Positions 5,996 to 6,337 of a stretch of 6,337 bases of DNA are shown here, piece by piece. The stretch is from an uncultured Spirochaetaceae bacterium (GTDB lineage: Bacteria; Spirochaetota; Spirochaetia; Treponematales; Treponemataceae). The DNA is taken from assembly GCA_902796985.1 (NCBI GenBank), contig CADBRC010000262.1:1-6337 (forward strand). Reading direction: 5' to 3'. The notes beneath the pieces were generated by a model. The model had not been told where the DNA came from. It saw only the letters and a list, made by a program, of their open reading frames with translations, and did no database searches. Each line of letters begins with the position of its first letter. Position 1 is the first letter of the stretch. Both the position numbers and the translations under genes were made by a program.

Positions 5996-6337
5996 TCAGT
6001 CGGCGTTGCGGACTAGGCGGAAGCCGTCGATGTAGCTCCGGTTGACCGGGGCGTTGCGGTACCGGTAGGAAACCTCGCAGGTGGAGGCATCAACGTGGAG
6101 CCACGAGCCGCCACGTAGCACGCGGCTGGACGAGGAACTGCTGTACTTGTCCCAGCACCACTCATACACGTTGCCGCTCATGTCGTATATGCCTGCGCTG
6201 TTGGGCTGCTTGCCCTTTACGGGGTGGCTCTTCCCATTGGTCGAGCCGCCGCCATCCCCCGAGTTACTTGGGTACCAGGCAACAGCATCGATGTCATTAC
6301 TCCCGCTGTAGGTGTAGCTGTCGTTCGCAGGGCCTCC
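5996..6337 (-). CDS. SUMF1/formylglycine-enzyme-fold protein, C-terminal part
   Basis: An open frame enters from the right edge and ends at TGA 5998-5996; 113 residues are visible and the start is outside the window. The sequence carries the family's C-terminal marks in order: AVAWYPSNSG, a KSHPVKGKQPN block, the hallmark IYDMSGNVYEWCWD, a short poly-Ser linker, RVLRGGSW, and a closing GFRLV. This family includes the formylglycine-generating enzyme and many non-enzymatic C-type-lectin-fold proteins. The human enzyme places its two active Cys in a CxxxxC pattern after GGSY; here a His stands at the first position and only one Cys (before EVSYRY) remains, so copper-dependent sulfatase activation is doubtful. 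Ligand binding or display is more likely. The segment after GGSW resembles the variable region of DGR target proteins such as Treponema denticola TvpA. Localisation cannot be judged because the N-terminus is missing. Confidence 0.9.
   Translation of the reverse strand, partial: GGPANDSYTYSGSNDIDAVAWYPSNSGDGGGSTNGKSHPVKGKQPNSAGIYDMSGNVYEWCWDKYSSSSSSRVLRGGSWLHVDASTCEVSYRYRNAPVNRSYIDGFRLVRNAD
5999..6124 (-). other. Candidate DGR-type variable region in the SUMF1-fold gene
   Basis: From RVLRGGSW to the last codon, fixed residues (GGSW, A, C-E-V, R, P, R, GFR) alternate with runs of unrelated residues (LHVD, ST, SY, YRN, VN, SYID). At the 17 positions that would be variable, 15 codons end in C and two end in T (GTT, GAT). 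This is what adenine-specific mutagenesis of AAY codons in a template repeat would give. C-ending codons are also common in this GC-rich genome, and non-DGR family members share the scaffold. No template repeat or reverse transcriptase is in the window, so this remains a hypothesis. Confidence 0.35.

Noticed and set aside
6081..6311. Plus-strand 76-codon frame
   Set aside because: Antisense to the clear SUMF1-fold coding sequence, with no ribosome binding site or domain.

Overview
The window most likely comes from a spirochaete of the Treponema group. The main evidence is a single reading frame joining cytidylate kinase to ribosomal protein S1, an arrangement known from treponemes. A large methyl-accepting chemotaxis protein, an Rpn/PD-(D/E)XK nuclease-type gene and a SUMF1/formylglycine-enzyme-fold gene fit the same picture. 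Base composition is moderately GC-rich. No taxonomic search could be run, so genus level is an inference. All supported genes lie on the minus strand.

Layout in transcription order, from high to low coordinates. (1) 5996-6337: the C-terminal part of a SUMF1/C-type-lectin-fold protein whose start lies beyond the right edge. Its last ~40 codons look like the variable region of a diversity-generating retroelement (DGR) target. (2) 5858-5995: a GC-rich spacer with a hairpin at 5917-5938. (3) 5060-5857: an apparently intact Rpn-family PD-(D/E)XK gene with an extended -10 box only 6 bases before its ATG. (4) 4906-5066: the broken 3' remnant of a second rpn-like gene, with a 43-base out-of-frame deletion, abutting and supplying the stop codon of the intact gene. 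(5) 4748-4893: a strong sigma70-type promoter, a leader of about 110 bases with a terminator-like hairpin, and a good ribosome binding site for the chemotaxis gene. (6) 2621-4747: a complete chemotaxis receptor closed by a strong terminator at 2556-2597. (7) 133-2487: the cmk-rpsA fusion, driven by a TTGAAC-17-TATACT promoter so close to the ATG that its mRNA would be nearly leaderless. It contains a good internal ribosome binding site and ATG exactly where S1 begins, and ends at a terminator at 55-104. (8) 1-43: possibly the start of another minus-strand gene.

The genes appear to be separate transcription units rather than one operon, since each intergenic gap carries its own promoter and/or terminator. 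cmk-rpsA is housekeeping (nucleotide metabolism and translation), the receptor serves motility behaviour, and the right third (rpn, rpn remnant, SUMF1 protein) is accessory. The points most worth checking are the DGR-like variable region, the leaderless starts, the internal S1 start and the duplicated, decayed rpn tail. No tRNA, rRNA, CRISPR array, reverse transcriptase or insertion sequence was seen.
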